A stretch of 64,000 nucleotides of DNA from Streptomyces leeuwenhoekii (GCF_001013905.1 NZ_LN831790.1:6152001-6216000), one strand, 5' to 3'. Counted from the stretch's first letter, positions 16,782 to 25,835 are shown. The notes: generated by a model from the letters alone, not told the origin. A program made the numbers and translations.

Positions 16782-17897
16782 ATGCACCGACACCGACCCT
16801 CCCTCTCCCGCCGGGCCCTGCTGCTGACGGCCGCCGGGGCGGGCGCCGCGCTCGGCCTCGCCGCCGCCCCCGCCACGGCCCGCCCCCGCCCCTTCGGGCG
16901 GTACGGCTCCCCGGCCGCCCGGCTGACCCCCGGCACCCTGTACGTCGACCCGCACGGCCGCGGCGACTTCACCACCGTCCAGGCCGCCGTGACCGCCGCC
17001 TCCGGCAGCGGCCGGACCCTGGTGCTGGCCCCCGGCACCTACCGGGAGACGGTCGTCGTCGACGCCACCCGCACGGAGGCCACCTGGATCGGCGCCGGCG
17101 AGGACCCCCGTGACGTGGTGATCGTGTACGACAACGCGGCCGGCACCCCCAAGCCGGGCGGTGGCACCTACGGCACCAGCGGCTCCGCCACGGTCACCGT
17201 GCAGGCCGACGGCTTCACCGCCCACCGGATCACCTTCGCCAACGACTGGCTGCGCGCCGACCACCCCGGCACCAGCGGCACCCAGGCCGTCGCGCTCAAG
17301 GCGCAGGGCGACCGCTCGGCCTTCCACCACTGCCGCTTCCTCGGCCACCAGGACACCCTGTACGCCGACACCCGGGACCTGGGTCACTTCGCCCGCCAGT
17401 ACTTCGCCCACTGCCACGTCGAGGGCGACGTCGACTTCGTCTTCGGCCGGGCCACCGCGGTCTTCGAGCACTGCCACTTCCGCACCCTGGACCGCACCGA
17501 CCTGTCCGGCGCCCCCTACGGCTTCGTCTTCGCCCCCTCCACCGCGGGCGCCAACCCGCGCGGCTTCCTGGTGACCCGGAGCCGGATCACCAGCGAGGCC
17601 CCGGACGCCTTCTACAAACTGGCCCGCCCCTGGGTGCCCAGCTCCGACCTCACCGCCCACCCCATGCTCACCGTCCGCGACACCCGCCTGGGCCCCGGCA
17701 TCGACGCGGTCGCGCCCTACGCCAACATGCGGGAGGCCCACCCCTGGCAGACCATGCGCTTCGCCGAGTACCGCAACACCGGCCCCGGCGCCGCCGTCAC
17801 CGTCCCGGAGAACCGGCCCCAGCTCACCCGCGCCCAGGCGGCCTCGCACACCCGCGCGGCCCATCTGGGCGACTGGCGGCCGGATGCTCCCCGGTGA
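16782..17897 (+). CDS. Secreted pectin methylesterase, CE8 (stand-alone)
   Basis: 371 residues. The leader SLSRRALLLTAAGAG is twin-arginine-like, with cleavage near ATA-RP (about residue 33). The CE8 beta-helix shows GDFTTVQAAV, GTYRETV, the acid/base Asp in HQDTLY, the nucleophile Asp in VDFVFG, and Arg in LARPW. It hydrolyses pectin methyl esters outside the cell. It is preceded by GAAGGAG. It overlaps the next hydrolase gene by 14 bases. It resembles the esterase half of the 10928-12955 fusion. Confidence 0.93.
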   Translation: MHRHRPSLSRRALLLTAAGAGAALGLAAAPATARPRPFGRYGSPAARLTPGTLYVDPHGRGDFTTVQAAVTAASGSGRTLVLAPGTYRETVVVDATRTEATWIGAGEDPRDVVIVYDNAAGTPKPGGGTYGTSGSATVTVQADGFTAHRITFANDWLRADHPGTSGTQAVALKAQGDRSAFHHCRFLGHQDTLYADTRDLGHFARQYFAHCHVEGDVDFVFGRATAVFEHCHFRTLDRTDLSGAPYGFVFAPSTAGANPRGFLVTRSRITSEAPDAFYKLARPWVPSSDLTAHPMLTVRDTRLGPGIDAVAPYANMREAHPWQTMRFAEYRNTGPGAAVTVPENRPQLTRAQAASHTRAAHLGDWRPDAPR

Positions 17898-18945
17898 CCT
17901 CCCCGGCTTCCACCAGGTGCTCAAGGACGAGCTGCGCTTCCCGCTCGCCTGGGGCACCTCGCCGATCCGCGACTTCGGCGTCTGGCGCCGCACCGCCCGC
18001 GCCCGCGTCGAGGAACACCTCCTCGTCGACCGGCAGGACGACACCCCGTACGACCCGGAGTTCACCGACCGCCGCGAGGCGGACGGCTGGACCCGGGAGC
18101 GGGTGACCGTCTCCCTCACCCGCTACGCACGCGTCCCCGGTGTCCTGCTCACCCCGCAGGGCACCGGCCCCTTCCCGGCCGTCCTCCTCCTGCACGACCA
18201 CGGCTCCCGCTTCGACATCGGCAAGGAGAAACTGATCCGGCCCTGGTACGACGACGCCCGGCTCGCCTCCGCCCGCCAGTGGGCCGACCGCTGCTACGGC
18301 GGGCGCTTCGTCGGCGACGAGCTGGCCCGGCGCGGCTACGTCGTCCTCTGCCTGGACGCCCTCGGCTGGGGCGACCGGGGCCCCCTCGCCTACGAACGGC
18401 AGCAGGCCCTGGCCAGCAACCTCTACCACCTCGGCAGCTCGCTCGCCGGTCTGCTGGCCCGCGAGGACGCCCGCGCCGCCGCCTTCCTCGCCGGCCTGGA
18501 ACGGGTGGCCGCCGCACGGGTCGCGGCCCTGGGGTTCTCCCTGGGCGGCTACCGCGCCTGGCAGACCGCCGCCCTCAGCGACGCCGTCACGGCCGCGGCG
18601 AGCGTGTGCTGGATGACCGGCCTGAAGGAGCTGATGGTGCCCGGCGGCAACACGCTGCGCGGCCAGTCGGCCTTCCACATGCTCCACCCCGGGCTCGCCC
18701 GCCACCTGGACCTGCCCGACGTGGCGAGCATCGCCGCGCCCAGGCCGATGCTGTTCCTCCACGGCGAGCGGGACCCGCTGTTCACGGCCGACGGCGTCCG
18801 GGCCGCCCACGCCCGGCTGCGTGCCGTGTGGGACTCCCGCCACGCCGGGGAGCGGCTGCGCACGCGGGTGTGGCCGGGCGTCGGCCATGTCTTCACCCGC
18901 CCCATGCAGGAGGAGGTCTTCGCCTGGCTGGACCGCGTCCTGTGA
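17884..18945 (+). CDS. Alpha/beta hydrolase, dienelactone-hydrolase/acetyl-esterase type
   Basis: 353 residues, no signal peptide. It has the nucleophile elbow GFSLGGY (Ser), the acid Asp in GERDPLF and the His in GVGHVF, with an HDHG oxyanion region upstream. The size and long N-terminal cap fit large DLH/acyl-esterase proteins seen in polysaccharide loci. The ATG at 17884 lies inside the end of the pectinesterase gene, so the two are co-translated. It may remove acetyl or other acyl groups from imported oligosaccharides; the substrate is unproven. Confidence 0.8.
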   Translation: MLPGDLPGFHQVLKDELRFPLAWGTSPIRDFGVWRRTARARVEEHLLVDRQDDTPYDPEFTDRREADGWTRERVTVSLTRYARVPGVLLTPQGTGPFPAVLLLHDHGSRFDIGKEKLIRPWYDDARLASARQWADRCYGGRFVGDELARRGYVVLCLDALGWGDRGPLAYERQQALASNLYHLGSSLAGLLAREDARAAAFLAGLERVAAARVAALGFSLGGYRAWQTAALSDAVTAAASVCWMTGLKELMVPGGNTLRGQSAFHMLHPGLARHLDLPDVASIAAPRPMLFLHGERDPLFTADGVRAAHARLRAVWDSRHAGERLRTRVWPGVGHVFTRPMQEEVFAWLDRVL

Positions 18946-18985
18946 CGGGGCCGGGCGCGGCGACCCGCCGGACCCGGAAGGGGCC

Positions 18986-19016
18986 GGACCCCCGCCGACC
19001 ACGTCGGCGGGGGTCC
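18986..19016. terminator. Bidirectional terminator between convergent genes
   Basis: A 14-base perfect stem (18986-18999 with 19003-19016) with a 3-base loop closes both the plus-strand pectin operon and the minus-strand PL3 gene. Confidence 0.85.
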
Positions 19017-19042
19017 GGGGGTCCGGGGCGTGGCGCCGCGGC

Positions 19043-19876
19043 TCAGTCGTAGGTGACGTCGGAGGCGGTGAAGCGGCACGTCTTCCCGTCCGGGCCGGGC
19101 GGCGTCAGCGCCTTGGGCTCGGCGCCGGTGTTGTTGCCCGTGAACCGGACACACGTCTTGATCTTCTTCTTGGTGTCGCCGTGGATGCGCACCTTCCGCA
19201 GCGACGCGGTGTCGCCGTAGTTGGCGTTGACGCCGACGACGGTGTTCATCGGGGCGGTGACGTCCACGTCGTTGACGACGACCGTGCGCTGGTACTGCTT
19301 GGAGCAGTTGCCGCAGGAGCGGACCAGCTTGCCGGAGTTCTCGACCTGGAACTTGGTCACGACGAGCTTGCCCGCGCCGTTGAACTGCAGCACCTTGTCG
19401 GAGGCGTTCTTCGCGCCGCCGCCGTGGACCGTGTAGACGGCCGACGGGGAGGTGCCCTTGAAGGTGGCGGCGTCCTCGCCGACATCCAGCCACCACACGT
19501 TCTGCAGGGTGCAGGAGCCCTTGCAGTGGACGCCGTCCGCGGCGGGGGAGCCGATGACGACGTTCTTGAGGACCGCGCCGTCGGCCAGCTCGAAGACCGG
19601 GTCCTGGCCCTCGTCCTGGCCGCTGCCGCCCAGTTCGCCGGCGCCGTGGAACTTCTTCAGCTTGCCGTCGTAGGTGCCCGACACCTTGATCGTCGACGAC
19701 ACGGCCTGGCTGCCCTTGGGCGTCGGCCAGGACGAGGCGGCGCCCGCGGAGGACAGCATCGTCGTGGTGACGATCGCGGCGCCGGTGAGGCCGAAGGCGG
19801 CGGTTCCGGCGATCACCGCCCGCCGGGTGGTGGCCCGGCGGCGGTGGCGGACGCGCTGTTCAGCTCGTGCAGTCAT
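19043..19876 (-). CDS. Secreted pectate lyase, polysaccharide lyase family 3
   Basis: 277 residues. The start at 19876 is chosen because GCAAGGA precedes it by about 8 bases. The long leader has a twin-arginine pair (TTRRAVIAGTAAFGLTG) and likely cleaves near AGAAS (about residue 49). The short beta-helix carries PL3 features: FELADGAVLKNVVIG, CKGSCTLQNVWW with paired cysteines, and DVGEDAATFKG. PL3 enzymes cut polygalacturonate in a calcium-dependent way. It is the only lyase of the locus on the minus strand. Confidence 0.9.
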   Translation of the reverse strand: MTARAEQRVRHRRRATTRRAVIAGTAAFGLTGAAIVTTTMLSSAGAASSWPTPKGSQAVSSTIKVSGTYDGKLKKFHGAGELGGSGQDEGQDPVFELADGAVLKNVVIGSPAADGVHCKGSCTLQNVWWLDVGEDAATFKGTSPSAVYTVHGGGAKNASDKVLQFNGAGKLVVTKFQVENSGKLVRSCGNCSKQYQRTVVVNDVDVTAPMNTVVGVNANYGDTASLRKVRIHGDTKKKIKTCVRFTGNNTGAEPKALTPPGPDGKTCRFTASDVTYD

Positions 19877-19960
19877 GCCCAGTTCCTTGCGTGGGGAGAA
19901 AAGCTTGCGCTCCCTGGTCGCCGCCGGAGCGGAAAGGGTTGCCAAGATCCACAAGACGTC

Positions 19961-20836
19961 TCAGGACGCGTCGGCGTCCGCCGTGGCCGCGGCCCCGCGG
20001 GCGGCGAAGTCGCCTTCCACCGCGAGCCCCCGCGCCCCGGCCGCGGTGGTGGCGGTGGCGGTGTAGCGGTCGCCCTTGGCGTCCCGGCCGCCCCGCTCGT
20101 GGTCGTACTGCCCGGCGAACATCCACTCGCCCGCCGGGACCGTGCGGCCCGGTTTCAGCACCCAGGTGTAGACGAGGAAGCCGTCCCGTTCGCCGACCGT
20201 GAGGGTGAAGTCGTCCTCGGGCAGCGACCGCCAGGCACCGGTGGAGGAGACCCCGCCCGTCTGCCGGATCTCCAGCCGCACGGTGAGCGCGGTCAGCGGC
20301 TCCCGGGTCTTGAGGGTGATGTTGCTCTGCGCCCAGAACTCATGGCTGTGCGGGTCCACCGAGCCGTCCGACCACAGGGGGCCGTCCGCCACGCCGCCGG
20401 GGGAGGAGGGGCGTCGCTCCGGGGACGCGCTCGGACCGGCCGACTCCGGTGCCGTGCCGGGGGCCGGGACGGCGGGCGGCACGGGCGTACGGCCGGCGGC
20501 CACCCGGGACGGGGCGGACGACGGCGTCGGCGCCGGAGGCGGCGTGGGCGTCGGCGTGGGCGAGACGGCGACCGTGCGCTGCGGGGGAGCCTCCTCCCTC
20601 ACCGCGGAGGCGACCGCGTAACCGCCGACCGCCAGGACGCCCGCCACCGCGGCCGTCGCCCCCGCCACCCGAGCCCAGCCGGCCGCCCGGGGGCGGACCG
20701 TGCGGTGCGCCGGACGCGCCGCGCCCGCCATGCCGCGCTCCACCCGGGCCAGGATGCGCGCGCGGTCGGGCTCGTGCGCCGCCGCTGCCTCGTGCAGTTG
20801 GGCACGCAGCTCCTCGTGCACGTCCTGCACGGTCAT
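19961..20836 (-). CDS. Membrane protein, probable anti-sigma partner of the adjacent ECF sigma factor
   Basis: 291 residues. A short helical cytoplasmic N-terminus (EELRAQLHEAAAAHEPDRARILARVERG) is followed by one membrane helix at about 53-77, a Pro/Thr/Ser-rich linker and an extracytoplasmic beta-rich domain containing WAQSNITLKT. It has no HxxxCxxC zinc motif in the N-terminus. The ATG overlaps the sigma gene stop by four bases, which is the typical sigma/anti-sigma arrangement. The role as anti-sigma is inferred from context and topology. Confidence 0.7.
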   Translation of the reverse strand: MTVQDVHEELRAQLHEAAAAHEPDRARILARVERGMAGAARPAHRTVRPRAAGWARVAGATAAVAGVLAVGGYAVASAVREEAPPQRTVAVSPTPTPTPPPAPTPSSAPSRVAAGRTPVPPAVPAPGTAPESAGPSASPERRPSSPGGVADGPLWSDGSVDPHSHEFWAQSNITLKTREPLTALTVRLEIRQTGGVSSTGAWRSLPEDDFTLTVGERDGFLVYTWVLKPGRTVPAGEWMFAGQYDHERGGRDAKGDRYTATATTAAGARGLAVEGDFAARGAAATADADAS

Positions 20837-21399
20837 CGGTTCCTTCCTCCGGCCTCACCGGTGCGGGCCATGGCCACGTGCACCTGCTGCGGGACGTGCC
20901 GTGTGCCGAGCAGCCGCTGGAGTTCCGCCATTGCCTTGGACGTCTGGCTCTTCACCGTACCCACCGAGACACCCAGGGCGAGCGCGGTGTCCTTCTCGGA
21001 GAGGTCGAAGGCGTGCCGCAGCACCACGCAGGCCCGCTTGCGGAACGGCAGCCGGCGCAGCGCCTCCTGCACGTCGATGACGCCGGCCACGTCCGGGTTC
21101 TCGGTCCGTTCCTCGCGCTGGGACCAGAACAGGGCGATCCGGCGTCGCTCGCGCACCGCGCTGCGGACGCGGGTGCGGGCCAGGTTGGTGACCACACCCC
21201 GGGCGTAGGCCACCGGGTGGTCGGCGGCGCGGACCCGGTCCCAGCGGTGCCACAGCGCCAGCAGGGCGTCCGCCGCGAGGTCGTCGGCGGCGTCCGGTTC
21301 GCCCGTCAGCAGGTGGGCCAGCCGGGACAGTTCGGCGTAGTGGCGCTCGAAGAAGGCGTGGAACTCCACGGAGGCGGCGTCGTCGACGACTGTCCCCAC
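20833..21399 (-). CDS. RNA polymerase ECF sigma factor, SigE family
   Basis: 188 residues. Region 2 (FHAFFERHYAELSRLAHLLTG, DADDLAADALLALWHRW) and region 4 (LPFRKRACVVLRH, DLSEKDTALALGVSVGTVKS) are joined by a short linker; no extra C-terminal domain. It belongs to the actinobacterial SigE-like ECF group with a compact region 4. The start is GTG 21399. It is co-transcribed with the membrane partner downstream. Its targets cannot be read from the window; envelope functions are likely because of the neighbouring penicillin-binding protein. Confidence 0.9.
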   Translation of the reverse strand: MGTVVDDAASVEFHAFFERHYAELSRLAHLLTGEPDAADDLAADALLALWHRWDRVRAADHPVAYARGVVTNLARTRVRSAVRERRRIALFWSQREERTENPDVAGVIDVQEALRRLPFRKRACVVLRHAFDLSEKDTALALGVSVGTVKSQTSKAMAELQRLLGTRHVPQQVHVAMARTGEAGGRNR

Positions 21400-21579
21400 G
21401 AGCGGTCTCTCCTCGCAGCGGCTTCCCCGGCGTCGAACAGCCGTGCGCCGGGACGAGATCCGGAACTGTAGCAGCGTTCACCGCATGTCTGTACGGTGCC
21501 TCGAACGTCGTATGGCGAACCGAACCCGAAGGCGGCCTGACTCCGTACCACGGAAAGGATCTGCGACCGGTTCAACGGA

Positions 21580-21608
21580 CAGGGGGCGCCCTGTGCGGGC
21601 GCCCCCTG
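21580..21608. terminator. Hairpin terminator downstream of the penicillin-binding protein gene
   Basis: A 12-base perfect stem (21580-21591 with 21597-21608) and 5-base loop, about 30 bases past the minus-strand stop at 21638. Confidence 0.75.
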
Positions 21609-21637
21609 GGGCGGATGACGGAAACCGGTCGAAAGAC

Positions 21638-23095
21638 CTACCTCTTCAGCGCCGCCTCCATCATCGCCTTGGCCACCGGTGCCGCCAGGCCGTTGCCGCT
21701 GACCTCCGAGCGGGCCGCGTCGGACTGCTCGACCAGGACCGCGACGGCGACCTCCTCGCCGGTGGAGTCGGACGTGGCGTAGGAGGTGAACCAGGCGTAC
21801 GGCGTCTTGCTGTTGTTCTCGCCGTGCTGTGCCGTACCCGTCTTGCCGCCCACGGTCGCGCCCGCGATCTGCGCGTTGGATCCGGTGCCCTTCTCGACCA
21901 CCGTCCGCATGGCCGACTCCAGTTGCCCGGCGGTGGAGGAGCTGACGACCTCCTTCGTCTCCGGGGCGTCGTCGTAGTTCTCCAGCACGTCGCCGTCGCT
22001 GTCGGTGACCTGCGACACCATGTGCGGGGCGACCAGCTTGCCGCCGTTGGCGATGGCGGCGGACACCATGGCCATCTGGAGCGGCGTCGCCGTCACGTCG
22101 AACTGGCCGATGCCCGTCAGAGCGGTCTCGGAGTCGTTCATCCCGGAGGGGTAGACGCTGGTGTACGCCCGCACGGGCACGTCCTGCGACTCGTCGTTGA
22201 ACCCGAACTTCTCGGCCATCGCCTCGACCTTGTCCTGGCCCAGGGCCACCGCCATCTTGGCGAAGACGTTGTTGCACGAGTACTGGAGCGCGGTGCGGAT
22301 CGTGGCGTTCTCGCAGGGCGCGTTCGGGTTCTCGTTGGTCAGGTCCCGGACCGTGCCCGGCAGTCGGTACGGGTCGGGACTGTCGGTGGGCTGGTCCACC
22401 GAGGTGTACAGCCCGTCCTCCAGCGCCGCCGCCGCGACGACCAGCTTGAACGTCGAGCCCGGCGGCAGCGGCTGGCGCAGCGCCCGGTTGATGAGCGGCT
22501 TGTCCGGGTCGGCGTTGAGCCGCTTCCACGCCTTCCCCGCGGTGTTGGCGTCGGTCAGCGCCGACGGGTCGTACGACGGTGTGGAGACCACCGCGAGGAT
22601 CCGGCCCGTCTTCGGGTCGATGGCGACGGCGGCGCCCTTCTTGTCCCCGAGCGCCTCGTACCCGGCCCGCTGCACCTCCGGGTCGATCGTCGTGACCACG
22701 CCGCCCGGGTCGGCCCGCTTGCCGGTGACCGTGTCCATCACGGTCTTCAGCCGGTTGTCGGTGCCGTTGAGCAGGTCCTGGTAGATGCCCTCCAACTGGG
22801 TCGGGGCGTATGCCTGCGAGGCGTAGCCCGTCACCGCCGCGTACAGCTCGCCGTCCTCGTAGGTCCGCTTGTACGCGAGGTCGCCGCCCTCCGTCCGTGC
22901 CGAGCCGGTGACCGCCTCGCCGGCCACGATGATGTTCCCGAGCGGCTCCGCGTACGTCTCGATCGCGTTGCGCCGGTTGTCCTTGTCGTCCGCGAGCGCC
23001 TGGCCTTGGTAGAACTGCACCCAGGTCGCCCTGACCAGCAGAGCGAGCACCAGGAGCAGCGTGAAGACCGATGCGCGCCTGATCGTCTTGTTCAT
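21638..23095 (-). CDS. Class B penicillin-binding protein (PbpA/FtsI-like transpeptidase)
   Basis: 485 residues from ATG 23095, which follows GGGGCGGG. A membrane anchor at about residues 9-27 leads to a dimerisation domain and a transpeptidase domain with S214 (STFK), SCN and K418 (KTGT). It cross-links peptidoglycan on the outer face of the membrane. The N-terminus (MNKTIRRASVF) matches the streptomycete PbpA-like group. The gene stands alone with a terminator behind it, next to the ECF sigma unit, with no FtsW/RodA partner visible here. Confidence 0.92.
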   Translation of the reverse strand: MNKTIRRASVFTLLLVLALLVRATWVQFYQGQALADDKDNRRNAIETYAEPLGNIIVAGEAVTGSARTEGGDLAYKRTYEDGELYAAVTGYASQAYAPTQLEGIYQDLLNGTDNRLKTVMDTVTGKRADPGGVVTTIDPEVQRAGYEALGDKKGAAVAIDPKTGRILAVVSTPSYDPSALTDANTAGKAWKRLNADPDKPLINRALRQPLPPGSTFKLVVAAAALEDGLYTSVDQPTDSPDPYRLPGTVRDLTNENPNAPCENATIRTALQYSCNNVFAKMAVALGQDKVEAMAEKFGFNDESQDVPVRAYTSVYPSGMNDSETALTGIGQFDVTATPLQMAMVSAAIANGGKLVAPHMVSQVTDSDGDVLENYDDAPETKEVVSSSTAGQLESAMRTVVEKGTGSNAQIAGATVGGKTGTAQHGENNSKTPYAWFTSYATSDSTGEEVAVAVLVEQSDAARSEVSGNGLAAPVAKAMMEAALKR

Positions 23096-23207
23096 CCCGC
23101 CCCATAGACGAGCGGACGGGAGTGAATCGTTCCCTTCCGGCCGATTTCTCATCGTCCGTTCATGAAGCCGGGCGTCCGTCCGCGGAGCCGGGCGGGGCGC
23201 GGGCGGC

Positions 23208-23367
23208 TCAGCCCTCCAGCGTCAGCACCACCTCGTCGATCTCCGCACCGCGCACCGGGGCGAACCCGCGGGCCCGGGCGGTGAGGCGGAAGCCGCACTT
23301 CTCCAGCACCCGCCGGGACGCGGCGTTGCAGGTCGCTGTCGTGGTCCTCACGCAGCGTCACCCGCAT
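23208..23367 (-). pseudogene. Remnant of a GNAT acetyltransferase gene
   Basis: On the minus strand, 23327 down to the stop at 23208-23210 encodes 40 residues beginning NAASRRVLEKCGFRLTARAR. This is the acetyl-CoA-binding C-terminal end of a GNAT protein. Ahead of it, ATG 23367 opens a different frame with a GNAT-like start (MRVTLREDHDSDL). The two parts are joined by a frameshift and most of the domain (roughly 120 residues) is missing. It sits three bases after the IclR stop. It looks like the scar of an internal deletion. Confidence 0.65.
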
Positions 23368-23370
23368 CGC

Positions 23371-24144
23371 TCAGAGCCTCCGGGTCGCCAGGGTCAGCCG
23401 GTCGCGCGCGTCGAACAGCGCGTCCTTCACCATCTGCTCGTGCGCCGGCGTCAGCCGCGCCACCGGCACCGAGCAACTGATCGCGTCCCGCGCCGGGGTG
23501 CGGTAGGGGATCGCCACGCCGAAGCAGCGCAGCCCGAGGGTGTTCTCCTCGCGGTCCACGGCGAAGCCCTGCTCCCGTACCTGGTGCAGCTCCTCGATGA
23601 GCTTCTCCCGGTCGGTGATCGTGTTCTCGGTCAGCGCCGGGAGCGTCTCGGGGAGCATCTTGCGGACCTGCTCGTCGGAGCAGGTCGCGAGGATCGCCTT
23701 GCCGAGGGAGGTGGAGTGCGCGGGCAGACGGCGGCCGACCCGGGTGAAGGGGCGCAGGTAGTGCTGGGACTGGCGGGTGGCGAGGTAGACGACGTTGGTG
23801 CCGTCCAGGCGGGCGAGGTGGATGGTCTCCGTGGTGTCGTCCGACAGGCGGTCCAGGGTCGGGCGCGCCGCGGCGACCACCTCGTCGCCGTCGATGTAGG
23901 AGGTGCCCACCAGCAGCGCCCGCACGCCGATGCCGTACCGGGTGCCCGTGGCGTCCGTCTCGACCCAGCCGAGGTCCACCAGGGTGCGCAGCAGCATGTA
24001 CAGGCTGGACTTGGGATACCCGACCGCCTCCTGGACCGCCGCGAGGGAGTGCATGCCGGGGCGCCCGGCGAAGTACTCGAGCAGTTCCACGGTCCGCACC
24101 GCGGACTTGACCTGTGCTCCGCCGCCTGTCTCGCCTGCCGACAT
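23371..24144 (-). CDS. IclR-family transcriptional regulator
   Basis: 257 residues from ATG 24144. The N-terminal winged helix (KSAVRTVELLEYFAGRPGMHSLAAVQEAVGYPKSS in two stretches) is followed by the IclR ligand domain (HSTSLGKAILA, REENTLGLRCFGVAIPY). It is divergent from the aldehyde dehydrogenase gene, with 161 bases between starts, so it very probably controls that gene and itself. IclR proteins often sense sugar acids or aromatic acids; with this target, 2-oxoglutarate semialdehyde precursors are plausible inducers. Confidence 0.93.
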   Translation of the reverse strand: MSAGETGGGAQVKSAVRTVELLEYFAGRPGMHSLAAVQEAVGYPKSSLYMLLRTLVDLGWVETDATGTRYGIGVRALLVGTSYIDGDEVVAAARPTLDRLSDDTTETIHLARLDGTNVVYLATRQSQHYLRPFTRVGRRLPAHSTSLGKAILATCSDEQVRKMLPETLPALTENTITDREKLIEELHQVREQGFAVDREENTLGLRCFGVAIPYRTPARDAISCSVPVARLTPAHEQMVKDALFDARDRLTLATRRL

Positions 24145-24175
24145 CGCCGTTGACCCCTTCGTTCGACGGGAAGCT

Positions 24176-24190
24176 GGAGATATAGTCTCC
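24176..24190. promoter_or_regulatory. Inverted repeat, candidate IclR operator 1
   Basis: GGAGA-TATAG-TCTCC is a perfect 5-base inverted repeat around an AT-rich centre, 32 bases ahead of the IclR start in the divergent promoter region. Confidence 0.45.
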
Positions 24191-24216
24191 GACAGCCATT
24201 CATCATCAGAGACAGC

Positions 24217-24232
24217 GTTCAGTATATCGAAC
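24217..24232. promoter_or_regulatory. Inverted repeat, candidate IclR operator 2
   Basis: GTTC-AGTATATC-GAAC has 4-base arms around an AT-rich core. It lies midway between the two divergent starts, where one site could serve both promoters. Confidence 0.45.
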
Positions 24233-24305
24233 GCCCCTGGTGGATGACGTACATCCTGCGGCATGGCAAGCGATTCGCCTGCGGCATCAGTAGGGAGGGC
24301 CCACG

Positions 24306-25835
24306 GTGGCAGCAGCACCAGTCTGGAGTGTCGACCCGCGTACCGGGAAGCAGCGTGAACAGGTTGCGGTGGAGGCCACAGCCCAGGAGGTGGACGCCGC
24401 CGTCCGCGCCGCGCACGACGCGCGCGGGGCTCTCGCCGACCGCGGGGTCCGCGCGGCGTTCCTGCGCACCGCCGCCGAGGAGCTGGAGGCGGCCAAGGAC
24501 GGACTCGTCGAGACCGCCGACGCCGAGACGGCCCTCGGCGCCGTCCGGCTCACCGGAGAACTCGCCCGCACCTGCTACCAGTTGCGGGCCTTCGCGGACA
24601 TCGTCGACGAGGGCGCCTTCCTCGACGTCGTCATCGACCACCCCGACGACACCGCGACCCCGCCCGTGCCGGACCTGCGCCGCTACAAGGTGCCCCTCGG
24701 CGTCGTCGCCGTCTACTCGGCGTCCAACTTCCCCTTCGCCTTCTCCGTCCCCGGCGGCGACACCGCGAGCGCCCTCGCCGCGGGCTGCCCGGTGGTGGTC
24801 AAGGCCCACCCCGACCACCCGGCCCTGTCCGAGCGGGTCGCCGCGGTGCTGCGCCGCGCCGCCGCCCGGCACGACCTTCCCGAGGCCGTCGTGGGGCTGG
24901 TGCACGGCTTCGAGGCGGGCATCGAGCTGATCAAGCACCCGCTGGTCGCCGCGGCCGGCTTCACCGGATCGGTCCGCGGGGGCCGCGCCCTCTTCGACGC
25001 GGCGGCCGCCCGCCCGGTCCCGATCCCCTTCCACGGCGAGCTGGGCTCCCTGAACCCGGTACTCGTCACCGAGGCCGCCGCGGCGGAGCGCGCCGAGGAG
25101 ATCGGCTCGGGTCTGGCCGGCTCGATGACGCTGGGTGTCGGCCAGTTCTGCGTGAAGCCGGGCCTGGTCTTCGCGCCCTCCGGCGACGCGGGCGACCGCC
25201 TGGTGAAGTCCCTCACCGACACCGTCGGCGGCACCGGAGCCGGTGTCCTGCTCGACCACCGCATGCGGGACAACTTCGTCGCCGGTGTCGCCGAGCGCGC
25301 CCAGCTCCCCGACGTCGAGGCACCGGTGGCCCCGGGCGCGGGCGACGAGCACACCGTCAGCCCCGGCTTCCTGACCGTGCCGGCGGGCCGGCTGGCCGAG
25401 GAGGGCGAGCACGACCTGCTGCTGGAGGAGTGCTTCGGCCCGGTCACCGTGGTGGCCCGTTACGAGGACGAGGCGGAGGTCCGCTCCGTCCTCACCCGCC
25501 TGCCCGGCAACCTCACCGCGACCGTGCACCTGTCCGAGCGGGAGGCCGCCGGAGAGGGCCGGGGCGCCGAGATCCTGGAGGAGCTCACCCCGCTCGCCGG
25601 GCGCGTCCTCGTCAACGCCTGGCCGACCGGCGTCGCCGTGGCGCCCGCGCAGCACCACGGCGGCCCCTACCCGGCGACGACGTCCACGTCGACGTCGGTG
25701 GGCGGCACGGCCATCGAGCGCTGGCTGAGGCCGGTGGCCTACCAGAACACGCCGGAGGCGCTGTTGCCGCCGGAGCTCCGGGACGACAACCCGCTCGGCC
25801 TGCCGCGGCGGTTCAACGGACGCCTGGAGCGGTAG
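24306..25835 (+). CDS. NADP-type aldehyde dehydrogenase, 2-oxoglutarate semialdehyde dehydrogenase-like
   Basis: 509 residues; GTG 24306 follows GGGAGGG. Catalytic cysteine C282 lies in the QFCVKPGL motif and the general base is E245 (FHGELGS). The cofactor region reads SASNFPFAFSVPGGDTASAL. The QFCVKPG pattern is typical of the subgroup that oxidises alpha-ketoglutarate semialdehyde to 2-oxoglutarate, the last step of non-phosphorylating arabinose, xylose and galactarate routes. It would complete the pathway begun by the two enzymes at 1436-4095. It is divergent from an IclR gene and ends in a hairpin. Confidence 0.88.
   Translation: MAAAPVWSVDPRTGKQREQVAVEATAQEVDAAVRAAHDARGALADRGVRAAFLRTAAEELEAAKDGLVETADAETALGAVRLTGELARTCYQLRAFADIVDEGAFLDVVIDHPDDTATPPVPDLRRYKVPLGVVAVYSASNFPFAFSVPGGDTASALAAGCPVVVKAHPDHPALSERVAAVLRRAAARHDLPEAVVGLVHGFEAGIELIKHPLVAAAGFTGSVRGGRALFDAAAARPVPIPFHGELGSLNPVLVTEAAAAERAEEIGSGLAGSMTLGVGQFCVKPGLVFAPSGDAGDRLVKSLTDTVGGTGAGVLLDHRMRDNFVAGVAERAQLPDVEAPVAPGAGDEHTVSPGFLTVPAGRLAEEGEHDLLLEECFGPVTVVARYEDEAEVRSVLTRLPGNLTATVHLSEREAAGEGRGAEILEELTPLAGRVLVNAWPTGVAVAPAQHHGGPYPATTSTSTSVGGTAIERWLRPVAYQNTPEALLPPELRDDNPLGLPRRFNGRLER

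Noticed and set aside
24306..25835. Calling the dehydrogenase a fatty-aldehyde or betaine-aldehyde enzyme
   Set aside because: The QFCVKPG active-site context and SASNFPFAFSVPGGDTASA motif favour the ketoglutarate-semialdehyde subgroup, although substrate proof is lacking.
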